A DNA stretch of 32,279 bases, taken from contig JAEEPS010000033.1 of assembly GCA_016284875.1 (NCBI GenBank), positions 1 to 32,279 of the forward strand. Reading direction: 5' to 3'. This stretch comes from Salinivirgaceae bacterium (GTDB lineage Bacteria > Bacteroidota > Bacteroidia > Bacteroidales > SZUA-534). Under the pieces are notes generated by a model that was not told where the DNA came from, did no database searches, and saw only the letters and a program-made list of their open reading frames with translations. The translations under genes and the position numbers were made by a program. This document shows positions 1 through 7,484 of the stretch, one piece after another. How positions within the stretch are numbered: position 1 is the first letter of the stretch; every line of letters begins with the position of its first letter.

Positions 1-2
1 TT

Positions 3-578
3 TTACTTTTTGTAAAAATTCATTTCGTCAATATATTCCCACGCCTTTTCGGGCACAAAGAAACGCACGTCTTTGCCATTGGCGATGCTTTGGCGGATGA
101 AACTCGACGATATGTCAATCTGCGGTGCGTCAATCAGTTGCACGTGCGGGTGCGTGTGAAAATCGGTTCGGGGGCAGTTCGGACGCGGGTAAACCATTAT
201 CCGATAATTGCTTAGCAGCAACTCGTAGTTCTTCCACTTGTGCAGGGTGGCCAGATTGTCCTCGCCCATAATCAGTGTGAACTCGTGGCTTGGGTGCTGC
301 TCGCCCAAATAAGCCAGAGTATCAATGGTATACGATGGCTTCGGCATTCGAAACTCAACGTCGCAGGCGCGGAACTTCGGAAAATCGCGCAAAGCGAGAT
401 TCACAAGGTGCAGACGTTGGTAGTCGTCTAAAAGTTGGGCGCGCTGCTTGAGCGGGTTTTGCGGGCTCACAACAAACCAAACTGCCTCAAGGTCAGTGTA
501 TTCCACAATGTAGTTGGCCAGTGCCAGATGCCCAATGTGGACAGGGTTGAACGAACCGAAGTAGAGCCCGACCTTCAT
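3..578 (-). CDS. nadD: Nicotinate-nucleotide adenylyltransferase
   Basis: This enzyme transfers AMP from ATP to nicotinate mononucleotide to make deamido-NAD, a cytoplasmic step of NAD biosynthesis. The 191-residue protein is full length for the family. The N-terminus carries the nucleotidyltransferase signature GSFNPVHIGH (residues 8-17). The C-terminal part carries ISSSFIR, the counterpart of the ISSTxIR motif that contacts ATP phosphates. The ATG lies only 2 bases after the gmk stop, so the two genes are very probably co-transcribed and perhaps translationally coupled. It is the last gene of the minus-strand run inside the window, and its stop codon is at bases 3-5, so the gene is complete. 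No oddities are visible. Confidence 0.95.
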   Translation of the reverse strand: MKVGLYFGSFNPVHIGHLALANYIVEYTDLEAVWFVVSPQNPLKQRAQLLDDYQRLHLVNLALRDFPKFRACDVEFRMPKPSYTIDTLAYLGEQHPSHEFTLIMGEDNLATLHKWKNYELLLSNYRIMVYPRPNCPRTDFHTHPHVQLIDAPQIDISSSFIRQSIANGKDVRFFVPEKAWEYIDEMNFYKK

Positions 579-580
579 TG

Positions 581-1150
581 CTAACGGTTCAGAAAATCAG
601 TCACTTTGGTGTAAGCCTCGCTGCAGGCCGTTTCCAGAACGTCGTTCACAATGGTGATGTCGAACTGATTGGCGTACGATATTTCCTCTTCGGCCTTGGC
701 CACGCGGCGTTCAATCTCTTCGGGGGCGTCGGTGGCGCGGCCCACAAGGCGGCGGCGCAACTCCTCAACCGACGGCGGCATAACGAAAACCGACAGTGCG
801 CGGTCGCCGAATTTCTTTTTCAGATTGACTCCGCCCTTCACGTCAACGTCGAAAAGCACGTGGTTGCCTTTGCCCCAGATGCGCGTCAACTCGCTTTTCA
901 GCGTGCCGTAGTAACGGCCAGCGTAAACTTCTTCCCACTCCACAAAGTCGTCATTATCAATGCGTTTCTTGAACTCTTCGGCGGTCAGAAAATAGTAGTC
1001 GACGCCGTTCTGTTCTGTTCCGCGCGGCGCACGGCTGCACGCCGAAACCGAGAACTCCAACTTCAAACCCTTTGACAGTAAGTGTTTTACGATGGTTGTC
1101 TTGCCCGAACCCGACGGCGCCGAAAATATCACAATCTTTCCTTCGTCCAT
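581..1150 (-). CDS. gmk: Guanylate kinase
   Basis: Guanylate kinase phosphorylates GMP to GDP using ATP, an essential nucleotide-salvage step in the cytoplasm. The 189-residue protein starts with a P-loop, APSGSGKTT at residues 11-19. The GMP-binding segment SRAPRGTEQNGVDYYF follows, matching the family pattern of an arginine-rich turn followed by GvDYxF. Length is typical for the family. The gene lies between yicC and nadD. The gmk-yicC pairing is common in bacteria, which supports both assignments. A 135-base gap to yicC contains an inverted repeat (1184-1248), so there may be some internal processing or attenuation in the operon. Confidence 0.96.
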   Translation of the reverse strand: MDEGKIVIFSAPSGSGKTTIVKHLLSKGLKLEFSVSACSRAPRGTEQNGVDYYFLTAEEFKKRIDNDDFVEWEEVYAGRYYGTLKSELTRIWGKGNHVLFDVDVKGGVNLKKKFGDRALSVFVMPPSVEELRRRLVGRATDAPEEIERRVAKAEEEISYANQFDITIVNDVLETACSEAYTKVTDFLNR

Positions 1151-1183
1151 AACTAATTCATTTGGTGTGTTTTAATTATTTTT

Positions 1184-1248
1184 CTCTAACCAAACTAATC
1201 CTAAATTAATCCGAAAATTCTGTTCAGTTTGGGCTCGTTTGGTTAGAG
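1184..1248. repeat. 12-bp perfect inverted repeat between yicC and gmk
   Basis: CTCTAACCAAAC at 1184-1195 is the exact reverse complement of GTTTGGTTAGAG at 1237-1248, with a 41-base loop. A smaller competing hairpin, GGCTC at 1232-1236 pairing with GAGCC at 1246-1250, overlaps the right arm, so only one of the two can form at a time. On the minus-strand transcript the element lies within the leader of gmk. It may be an RNA-processing or attenuation structure, or just a relic of intergenic repeat DNA; the sequence does not decide. No T-tract follows on the minus strand. Confidence 0.55.
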
Positions 1249-1285
1249 CCTTTTCCGTGTTTTTTGTGTGTTCCGTGGTTAAAAA

Positions 1286-2158
1286 TCACAGCACGTTAAG
1301 CGATTGCTCCTTAATTTTCTCCAATTCGTCCTTCATACATACCACAAGTTTCTGCATTTCCGAGTCGTTGGCTTTTGAGCCTAAAGTGTTGATTTCGCGG
1401 CCGATTTCCTGTGCGATGAAACCCAACTGACGACCTGCGGCCTCCTCGTTCATTGAGTCGAGAAAATACTTGCAGTGGTTGGCCAAGCGCACTTTTTCCT
1501 CGTTGATGTCGAGTTTTTCGATGTAGAAAATCATTTCCTGCTCAAGGCGGTCGCGGTTGATGTTCTCAAGTTTGATGAATTCTTCAAGGTCGCCTTTGAT
1601 GCGCTCTTTGATGCGGTCGATGCGCGGGCGCTCATACTGCGGCACTTGCGCTAAATAGTTCTGAATGTTGCTGATACGCGTCGATAGGTCCTTCGCCAGA
1701 GCCACGCCTTCCTGCTTGCGGAAAGCCACCAGTTGGTCGGCGGCGTCTTCCACAGCCTTGATAATCAGCGCCCAATCGGCTTCGTCGAGTTCGTCGCGGC
1801 CCGTTTTCATTGCGTCGGGCAGGCGGATGATGGTCGACAGCAGTTCGGGGCCCGTCTGAATGCCCAGTTCTGCGGCTATCTTGCTCAATTGCTGATAGTA
1901 AGCCTTCACCACGTCGGTATTGATTTCGGCGGCGGCGTCAACGTTGTTCACTTCAGTGTAGATTGAAATGTCTACTTTGCCGCGTATCAGTTTGTTAGCC
2001 AATATGTTCCGAATTTCCATTTCCTTCTCGCGATAGTCGTTCGGAATTCGGCTTGTCAGGTCGAACTGTTTGCTGTTCAGGCTTTTGACTTCAACCGTTA
2101 GTTTTTGATTTTTGATTTCGCAGGTTGCTTTTCCGAAACCTGTCATTGATAGTAGCAT
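1286..2158 (-). CDS. yicC: YicC-family endoribonuclease
   Basis: The 290-residue protein has the family's N-terminal hallmark, with MTGFGKA at residues 5-11 directly after the start. It continues through a charged helical middle (around residues 150-250) to the conserved C-terminal region ending in an acidic/basic helix (KDELEKIKEQ). Members of this family have been shown to be endoribonucleases, and in Escherichia coli YicC is linked to small-RNA turnover; that role is known for the family and is not visible here. Length is normal. The gene lies 27 bases downstream of the glycosyltransferase stop and upstream of gmk, a widespread gene pairing. The protein has no signal peptide or membrane segment, so it is cytoplasmic. 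Confidence 0.92.
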   Translation of the reverse strand: MLLSMTGFGKATCEIKNQKLTVEVKSLNSKQFDLTSRIPNDYREKEMEIRNILANKLIRGKVDISIYTEVNNVDAAAEINTDVVKAYYQQLSKIAAELGIQTGPELLSTIIRLPDAMKTGRDELDEADWALIIKAVEDAADQLVAFRKQEGVALAKDLSTRISNIQNYLAQVPQYERPRIDRIKERIKGDLEEFIKLENINRDRLEQEMIFYIEKLDINEEKVRLANHCKYFLDSMNEEAAGRQLGFIAQEIGREINTLGSKANDSEMQKLVVCMKDELEKIKEQSLNVL

Positions 2159-2185
2159 ATCGTTGATTTTTAAATTGTTACCTAT

Positions 2186-4132
2186 TTATCTCGATAAAAG
2201 TTTGATGCCCCGCGCCATAATGGCCACGTCGTTGCGCAGTTGGTAGTCTTTGGCGTAGAAAAGGTCGGTTTTCTCGCATTGCTCGGCGGTTGCGCTGTCG
2301 CCATACTGAATGAGCGCAAGGTTCAGCACGCCGCTTTTGATTTTCGGCAGCACGGGGTTGGCGCTTCGTCCAGAAAATCCCACCCAAGTGCGTCGGCCCG
2401 CCAAGACGCTGAAAATGTTGCGGTAGAGCCGTCCAGGATGTCCGCAAACGAACCACAGAACGGGCGACGCGGCCAGCAGCACCACTGCCGCCAGAATGTC
2501 GAACGTGCGCTTGTTGCGGACGTTCTGCGGCTTCACTATCGTGTTGAAATTCACCGTGTAAAGGTCGCCAGCGGTGTCGATTGAGTTGCTGCCGATGATT
2601 GACAGACTCTCGGGCGGCGCAATTTTGAAGTGCACTTCGTTGCCGTCCAGTTGCAGCATTTGCCCGATGATTTGCTGCGCGGTCATATCGGCCGAACAGA
2701 AAATCAGTTCGTCTATCTTGTTGATTTTCACAATTTCGGATATTTGGCTGATGTCGCCGATGGCCTTGCGGTCAGCCTGCCCGTCGGGATTGATGAATCC
2801 CGCGTATTGGTATTTGAGCGACGATTGGTTCAGCACTTCCACCACGCGTTCGGCTTCGGCCTGCGTGCCCACCACGGCGATGTGCGATTTGCGCCCCATA
2901 TCGAATTGGAACCTTGACGGCCAAATGACGCCAACCAACACTCGGAACGCATTGATTGCCAACAGGCTGAATCCCGTTCCGAACATTATCATTGCTCGCG
3001 AGAAACGCATATTTTCGGGCAGCAGCGCGTAGCCAACCAGAATGACGAGCGTTCCAGCCACAATTCCGCGCGAGACGGAAAGCGGTTTGGCCTTGCTCTC
3101 GTATCCGCCTGAATAGTAGATTGATAGCGCCCAAATCAAGACGTAAATCGGTGCCACAATCGAGAAAAATTCTGTCGGGAACGTGTGCCCTTCAAAAATG
3201 TAGGCCGACCATTTGGTGCCCAGCAGCGCCATTCCGCCGTACATTATGGCCACGTCGGCCAGCGGCAGTGCGATGCGTTTTGCAAATCGGCTCACAATGG
3301 CCAGAAAAGCGCGGAAATAAATTGCGCAATTTATTGTGAATGAGAAAATTGCTGCATTGCGTGCGCTCAAGTTCTTCTGCGCGAAAATCGACATTGCGTT
3401 GTAGAACATTCGCACGTAGTTCACGCTGCCTTTTTTGGTGCTCTCGCCCTTGTAGTGGATGATGCGCGTTTCGGGGAAGTAATAGTTCTTGTAACCGCCC
3501 TTTATAATCCTGTACGACAGGTCGATATCTTCGCCGTACATAAAAAAATCTTCGTCGAGCAGGCCCACCTTGTCGAGCGTTGTGCGGCGCAGAAGCATAA
3601 AGGCGCCAGCCAGCACGTCCACTTCGTTCACGGCGTCCTTGTCCAGGTGCCCCATATAGTATTGGTTGAACCGCCGCGACTTCGGGAACAGGCTCGACAG
3701 CCCGAAAATCTTGTAGAAAGCCACCATTGGCGACGGAAATCCGCGCTTGCTCTCGGGCAGGAAATTGCCCTTGCCGTCAATCATTTTCACGCCCAGGCCG
3801 CCCGCGTCGGGGTGCGCGTCCATAAAGGCCAGCGTTTTGCTGAAGGTGTCTTCTTCAATCAGCGTGTCGGGGTTGAGCAGCAGCACATATTCGCCCGTCG
3901 ATTGGCGGATGGCCTGATTGTTGGCCACGGCGAAGCCCGTATTGCGCTTGTTCTCAATCAGTTTCACTTGCGGAAACTTTTCGGTCACCATTGCGCACGA
4001 GCCGTCAACCGAGTTGTTGTCAACCACAAATATCTCGGTGTCAATACCTTGCGCGGCCTTCAGAACCGAGTGCAGGCACTGTTCCAGAAAATATTTCACG
4101 TTGTAGTTAACAATTACGACCGAAAGTTTCAT
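2186..4132 (-). CDS. GT2 glycosyltransferase fused to a membrane/Rossmann/sugar-transferase-like region
   Basis: The 648-residue protein is a fusion. Residues 1-250 are a family 2 glycosyltransferase of the rhamnosyltransferase type, with SVVIVNYN at the start, VVDNNS near 37-41, LLNPDT near 85-90 and FFMYGEDIDLSYR around 205-220. Four or five hydrophobic segments follow (about 265-405). A Rossmann-like region begins with HIAVVGTQAEAERV. The C-terminus resembles undecaprenyl-phosphate sugar transferases: KRTFDILAA, an RNIFSVLAGRRTWVG segment matching the family's 'NvLkGdmSlVG', and a terminal YAKDYQLRNDVAIM segment. The QeRvG and FRSM catalytic blocks of that family are absent, so phosphosugar transfer by this part is doubtful. 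The likely role is in envelope polysaccharide or glycolipid assembly at the inner membrane. It is probably the first gene of the yicC-gmk-nadD run. Confidence 0.85.
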   Translation of the reverse strand: MKLSVVIVNYNVKYFLEQCLHSVLKAAQGIDTEIFVVDNNSVDGSCAMVTEKFPQVKLIENKRNTGFAVANNQAIRQSTGEYVLLLNPDTLIEEDTFSKTLAFMDAHPDAGGLGVKMIDGKGNFLPESKRGFPSPMVAFYKIFGLSSLFPKSRRFNQYYMGHLDKDAVNEVDVLAGAFMLLRRTTLDKVGLLDEDFFMYGEDIDLSYRIIKGGYKNYYFPETRIIHYKGESTKKGSVNYVRMFYNAMSIFAQKNLSARNAAIFSFTINCAIYFRAFLAIVSRFAKRIALPLADVAIMYGGMALLGTKWSAYIFEGHTFPTEFFSIVAPIYVLIWALSIYYSGGYESKAKPLSVSRGIVAGTLVILVGYALLPENMRFSRAMIMFGTGFSLLAINAFRVLVGVIWPSRFQFDMGRKSHIAVVGTQAEAERVVEVLNQSSLKYQYAGFINPDGQADRKAIGDISQISEIVKINKIDELIFCSADMTAQQIIGQMLQLDGNEVHFKIAPPESLSIIGSNSIDTAGDLYTVNFNTIVKPQNVRNKRTFDILAAVVLLAASPVLWFVCGHPGRLYRNIFSVLAGRRTWVGFSGRSANPVLPKIKSGVLNLALIQYGDSATAEQCEKTDLFYAKDYQLRNDVAIMARGIKLLSR

Positions 4133-4275
4133 AGCCCGTTTTTAACCGTTGCGAAAATACAGTTTAATTTAAGATTTGGGAATTAGAATTTAGGAAATAG
4201 GAATTTGGGGTGAAAACTAATATTTGTAGGTTTTCGATGATTCGGATTTTTTGGGAGGAATGGTTCTTATAAAAA

Positions 4276-4342
4276 AGGGAGCCACGTGGGTTCCCTAATG
4301 CTTTACAACAACGGGTTGTTGCCAACCCCTTGAACGGCATTA
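4276..4342. repeat. Nested inverted repeats upstream of the glycosyltransferase
   Basis: Three stems are nested or adjacent. AGGGAGCC (4276-4283) pairs with GGTTCCCT (4289-4296). TAATGC (4296-4301) pairs with GCATTA (4337-4342). Inside the latter, GGGTTG (4313-4318) pairs with CAACCC (4323-4328). Read on the minus strand, the inner stem has a GCAA tetraloop. The last stem then has one A-C mismatch and is followed by TTTTTT (4270-4275 region), the shape of an intrinsic terminator or attenuator about 120-140 bases before the glycosyltransferase start. It could be a leader attenuator or a remnant of a small palindromic repeat element. Confidence 0.5.
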
Positions 4343-4402
4343 CAAAAATGCAATAATTTTTATTGTAGTTATTGGTAATGCGGATTTTGGAAGGGAAAAA
4401 AC

Positions 4403-4432
4403 TTTGCAACATTAAATTATGTTGTAAATTTG
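4403..4432 (+). promoter_or_regulatory. Bacteroidota sigma-ABfr-type promoter for the candidate small RNA
   Basis: TTTG at 4403-4406 and TAAATTTG at 4425-4432 are separated by 18 bases. They match the known Bacteroidota consensus TTTG-N(about 19)-TAnnTTTG exactly at every specified base. The predicted start is near 4438-4440. It is the best two-box promoter in the window and points away from the glycosyltransferase, towards a region without a credible protein gene. Confidence 0.7.
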
Positions 4433-4438
4433 CCATTG

Positions 4439-4571
4439 CCGAAATCCCACTTATCGTGTAAGACGCGAGCCGAGGTTTAGTGGTCGTGCTACGGCGTTTG
4501 AAGGTCTGCGGTGGGGTTACAAAGGATGAGGATTTTATAACCGTTACCGTTAATGCGGTAGCGGTTTTTTT
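4439..4571 (+). ncRNA. Candidate small non-coding RNA, about 133 nt
   Basis: A consensus promoter lies immediately upstream and an intrinsic terminator closes the 3' end, defining a unit of about 133 nt with no plausible coding frame of its own. A long-range pairing of AATCCCAC (4444-4451) with GTGGGGTT (4511-4518, one G-U) would enclose the middle, which contains further short GC-rich complementarities such as GCCG with CGGC. No tRNA, SRP RNA, tmRNA or RNase P signature is seen. It may belong to a Bacteroidales-specific RNA family or be a 6S-like RNA. I cannot assign it, and it runs antisense to no annotated gene. Confidence 0.5.
4539..4571 (+). terminator. Intrinsic terminator of the candidate small RNA
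   Basis: AACCGTTACCG (4539-4549) pairs with CGGTAGCGGTT (4556-4566), 11 pairs with one G-U, around a six-base loop. It runs directly into T5 or more (4565-4571). On the opposite strand the hairpin is preceded by A's and has no good T-tract, so it works in the plus direction. Confidence 0.8.
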
Positions 4572-4668
4572 GTGCTTTGCCGCCGCTAAAGTTTTAGATG
4601 ACGCAGATATCTATCTTTTTGTCGATTATCCGATTCGCCGATTAAACCTCTTACAAAAAGCATATTGC

Positions 4669-5460
4669 TTATTTGTCAGAACCAGAGCGAATCTTCATCA
4701 ATTCGTCATTGGTTATAACAAACTCAACTTTTTTGCCTGTTTTATCACCAAAATATCGGTAGCACACATTTTTTCCGTCATTAATCACTGTTTGGAAGAA
4801 TTGCCCTGCCGACATGTCGTTTATAATGGCTTTCGTGTTTTCGATAGTGCTGGATTTGAGTAATTCAATATTGACATTGTCCATGTTTGCTTGGTTTTCA
4901 TCAATATCGTATGTATAAACAACATTGTCGTCTTCAAGTTCCATATCTTTCAGTGTGGTCACAGGATCCACTTTCATTGGCAGTTGAATTTTTGTGCTTT
5001 TTATCATATCAAGAAGCAAATCGTGGCTTGAAACCTTTGTCTTGTTAAGTATTGATTTTATTTGATCGGGGGGTAATACAATATTCATCTTTTCTCCGGA
5101 CTGATTACCAATAATCTTATACTCTAAGCCGATGTTTTCCTCTACCATTATTTTCAAGAGGTTTTGCGAATTCTTCTCTGCTGCCATCAGGTTGGCTACT
5201 GTGTTGGCAAACTGCTCTTTGTTTTGTTCCAGAGCCTTGATGTTGGCAAATTGTTCGTTCAGTTTTAGTGTCATCACTACGTTTTCTTCTTCAAGTTCGA
5301 CATCTTCTCCAACACCAGCCAATCCCATATCAAAAGGACAACTAGATTTTGCCAGGTTTACAGCAATTTGTAATCTGCTTTGGTTGCACGATGTGCCGGC
5401 CAACATAAAAACAGCAAACAGTGTCGCCGTCAGAAGAGAGGAAATAAATCTGCTTTTCAT
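4669..5460 (-). CDS. Putative lipoprotein with a duplicated domain
   Basis: I do not recognise the family. The 263-residue protein begins with a basic, then hydrophobic signal peptide ending in MLAGTSC, a plausible lipobox with Cys25, so it is predicted to be lipid-anchored in the periplasm or on the outer membrane. The mature part is two related halves. The segment EDVELEEENVVMTLKLNEQ in the first half matches KDMELEDDNVVYTYDIDENQ in the second. Each half continues through a helical stretch to a similar closing strand pattern (GEKMNIVLPPDQI versus GKKVEFVITNDELMKI). A TAGATTTG box lies just upstream on the minus strand. The gene diverges from the acyl-CoA ligase gene. Function is unknown. 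Confidence 0.75.
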   Translation of the reverse strand: MKSRFISSLLTATLFAVFMLAGTSCNQSRLQIAVNLAKSSCPFDMGLAGVGEDVELEEENVVMTLKLNEQFANIKALEQNKEQFANTVANLMAAEKNSQNLLKIMVEENIGLEYKIIGNQSGEKMNIVLPPDQIKSILNKTKVSSHDLLLDMIKSTKIQLPMKVDPVTTLKDMELEDDNVVYTYDIDENQANMDNVNIELLKSSTIENTKAIINDMSAGQFFQTVINDGKNVCYRYFGDKTGKKVEFVITNDELMKIRSGSDK

Positions 5461-5481
5461 TTTGTTTAATTTTCAATGAAA

Positions 5482-5489
5482 CAAATCTA
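5482..5489 (-). promoter_or_regulatory. Putative -7 box for the lipoprotein gene
   Basis: The plus-strand sequence CAAATCTA reads TAGATTTG on the minus strand, a full match to TAnnTTTG. It would give a short leader of about 15 bases before the ATG at 5460. No good TTTG box is seen at the expected upstream distance, so the call rests on one box. Confidence 0.45.
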
Positions 5490-5679
5490 TGGTATTTTCT
5501 TTATTTGATAATAAGCATTTTGAATTTTTGAGTCCGAATTGGGAGAAACGGCTTAGTTCTATTCATTATTAATATGTAAAAGAACCGATTTGAACACCGA
5601 ATTAAGAAAATACTTTCCGTGTAAAAATGTTTTGGTACGCTTTTTGCAATTCTCTGCGCAGAACGATAAAAAGAACTAT

Positions 5680-7305
5680 ATGTTAACATTCGTCGAATTC
5701 ATCGAAAGATCAATCAAGAGAAATTGGGACCTTCCTGCATTGAGCAACTATCGCGAAGCACCAATGAGTTATGGCCAAACGGGCAAGATGATTAAAAAGA
5801 TTCATCGCGCGTTTGCCGAGTGTGGAATTGCTGAGAATGAGAAAGTTGCGCAGGTTGGACGTAATAATGCCAATTGGGCCGTAACTTTCCTTAGTACAGT
5901 GTCTTACGGTACAGTGTCGGTTCCAATTCTGCAGGATTTCTCAATTCCTGATCTTGTAAACACCATCAACCATTCTGATGCGGTGCTGGCGTTTGTTTCT
6001 GACTATATCTTCGAGAAGATGGATGTCAGCAAATTCCCGAACGTCAGAGGTTTCATCTCGCTTGATGATTTCCGCGTTCTTCACTCGGACGACGAAAAAA
6101 TTAAAGAAGCATTCTCAAAATTCAACGCCAATATTGATGTAAACCGCGACAATTTCGCGCTCAAGCACATCGAACATGATCATTTGGCAGCAATTAGTTA
6201 TACATCAGGTACTTCGGGCCACTCGAAGGGCGTTATGCTTACTCACGGGAACTACGCCACCAACGTAGAGTTTGGTACAGAGGTGATTCCGTTCAAGGCC
6301 GGTGACCGCATGGTATCGTTCCTGCCTTTGGCTCATGCCTACGGAATGGCGTTTGAGTTCCTGACGGAGTTTGCTTTCGGAGTACACATCACCTTCTTGG
6401 GCAAAATTCCTTCGCCGCAAGTGTTGGTTCAGGCTTTCGCCGAAATCAGACCGGGTTTGATTGTTGTGGTTCCGTTGATTATCGAAAAGATTTACAAGGC
6501 AAAAATAAAACCGGCAATCAGCAAGGGCCTGCCGAAATTCCTGTTAAGCGTGCCTGTTCTGCGCCGCGTTGTTTATAGCAAGGTTCGCAAAGAACTTGAA
6601 GAGGCATTCGGCGGTAATTTCTACGAAGTGATTATTGGTGGTGCCGCTCTGAACAAAGAGGTTGAGAGTTTCTTGAACCGTATCGGTTTCCGCTACACAG
6701 TTGGTTATGGAATGACCGAATGCGCGCCAATCATCTCATACGCACCATGGGACACCGCCCGCAAGTTTAGTTGCGGTTATCCTATCCGTCGTTGCCAGAT
6801 TCGTATCGATAGCCCTGACCCGGCAAACATTGAGGGTGAGGTGCTCGTCAAAGGTACTCAGGTGATGAAGGGATATTACAAGAACCCAGAGGCCACAGCC
6901 GCCACATTCGACAGCGAAGGCTGGTTGAAGACTGGCGATACCGGCACCATCTCAGCCGATGGCTACCTGACATTGAAAGGCCGCTGCAAGAATATGATTT
7001 TGGGCGCATCGGGTCAGAATATCTATCCGGAAGAGATTGAGGCTCAGATTAATAACTTGCCGTACGTGGTTGAGTCGCTTGTTGTTGAGCGCGGCGGCAA
7101 ACTTCATGCACTGATTGTTCCCGACATTGAGAAAGCCGAAAAAGACGGTTTGGACAAAGAAAAAGTCCTGCTTGAGTTTGAGAAGAATCAGAAGGAACTT
7201 AACAAGTTGATGCCCAACTATATGGCAATATCGAAGATTGAGTTGCAGGAAGAGGAGTTTGTTAAGACACCGAAGAAGAGCATCAAGCGTTATCTGTATA
7301 ATTGA
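5680..7305 (+). CDS. Long-chain fatty acid-CoA ligase-like AMP-binding enzyme
   Basis: The protein activates a carboxylic acid, probably a long-chain fatty acid, as acyl-AMP and then as acyl-CoA. I chose the ATG at 5680, giving 541 residues; an in-frame TTG at 5590 adds 30 residues that do not look like the family. Adenylate-forming motifs appear in order: YTSGTSGHSKGV (phosphate loop, about residue 170), YGMTEC (about 347), GWLKTGD (about 417), GRCKNMILGASGQNIYPEEI (about 434-453), and the C-terminal TPKKSIKRYL containing the late catalytic lysine. No signal peptide or membrane segment is present. It is followed by a strong terminator and so is probably transcribed alone. Exact substrate chain length cannot be read from the sequence. 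Confidence 0.9.
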   Translation: MLTFVEFIERSIKRNWDLPALSNYREAPMSYGQTGKMIKKIHRAFAECGIAENEKVAQVGRNNANWAVTFLSTVSYGTVSVPILQDFSIPDLVNTINHSDAVLAFVSDYIFEKMDVSKFPNVRGFISLDDFRVLHSDDEKIKEAFSKFNANIDVNRDNFALKHIEHDHLAAISYTSGTSGHSKGVMLTHGNYATNVEFGTEVIPFKAGDRMVSFLPLAHAYGMAFEFLTEFAFGVHITFLGKIPSPQVLVQAFAEIRPGLIVVVPLIIEKIYKAKIKPAISKGLPKFLLSVPVLRRVVYSKVRKELEEAFGGNFYEVIIGGAALNKEVESFLNRIGFRYTVGYGMTECAPIISYAPWDTARKFSCGYPIRRCQIRIDSPDPANIEGEVLVKGTQVMKGYYKNPEATAATFDSEGWLKTGDTGTISADGYLTLKGRCKNMILGASGQNIYPEEIEAQINNLPYVVESLVVERGGKLHALIVPDIEKAEKDGLDKEKVLLEFEKNQKELNKLMPNYMAISKIELQEEEFVKTPKKSIKRYLYN

Positions 7306-7341
7306 TAGTTTGTTAAATTTTGTTTTCATAGGTAGGGTGAG

Positions 7342-7375
7342 GGGTGCGCCGCGAGGTGCACCCTTTATTTTTTTT
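7342..7375 (+). terminator. Intrinsic terminator after the acyl-CoA ligase gene
   Basis: GGGTGCGCC (7342-7350) pairs with GGTGCACCC (7355-7363), nine pairs including one G-U, closed by a GCGA tetraloop and followed by TTTATTTTTTTT. This is a textbook intrinsic terminator, 36 bases after the stop codon. Confidence 0.9.
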
Positions 7376-7428
7376 CGAAAACCGAAAGACTTTTTGCGCA
7401 TACATCCCTGATTAATACGATTATTCGT

Positions 7429-7436
7429 TACATTTG
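7429..7436 (+). promoter_or_regulatory. Putative -7 box for the glucosaminidase gene
   Basis: TACATTTG matches TAnnTTTG exactly and lies 48 bases before the ATG. The upstream TTTG box is poor (CCTG at the right distance), so the call is moderate. Confidence 0.5.
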
Positions 7437-7484
7437 TAAAATCGAGTTCAGGATTACATTATAACACACATATTTATAATAGGT

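Larger units (their letters stand above)
4133..4668. other. 536-base intergenic region without a convincing protein gene
   Basis: The region separates two minus-strand genes. It holds nested inverted repeats (4276-4342), a plus-strand promoter (4403-4432) and a terminator-ended RNA candidate (4439-4571). The segment 4165-4215 is low-complexity DNA built from variations on 'aatttagg/aataggaatttggg'. Open frames crossing this region on either strand show no recognisable protein motif and conflict with the promoter and terminator. Confidence 0.7.

Noticed and set aside
2178..2456. Possible frameshift explaining the missing catalytic blocks in the glycosyltransferase tail
   Set aside because: Neither of the other two frames contains the missing QeRvG or FRSM blocks, and the tail resumes family-like sequence in the same frame, so an internal loss is more likely than a frameshift.
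4164..4436. Minus-strand open frame of 90 codons in the intergenic region
   Set aside because: It translates low-complexity and palindromic DNA and crosses the consensus plus-strand promoter; no protein features were seen.
4439..4571. tmRNA, SRP RNA or tRNA in the small-RNA candidate
   Set aside because: No tag-peptide frame with CCA end, no conserved SRP apical loop, and no cloverleaf with a T-arm GGTTCGAATCC pattern could be found.
4480..4863. Plus-strand open frame of 127 codons over the small-RNA terminator
   Set aside because: It runs through an intrinsic terminator and antisense to the 3' end of the lipoprotein gene, and shows no motif.
5590..5679. Upstream TTG start for the acyl-CoA ligase
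   Set aside because: The extra 30 residues lack similarity to the family N-terminus, while the ATG at 5680 gives a normal start (MLTFVEFIERSIKRNW).
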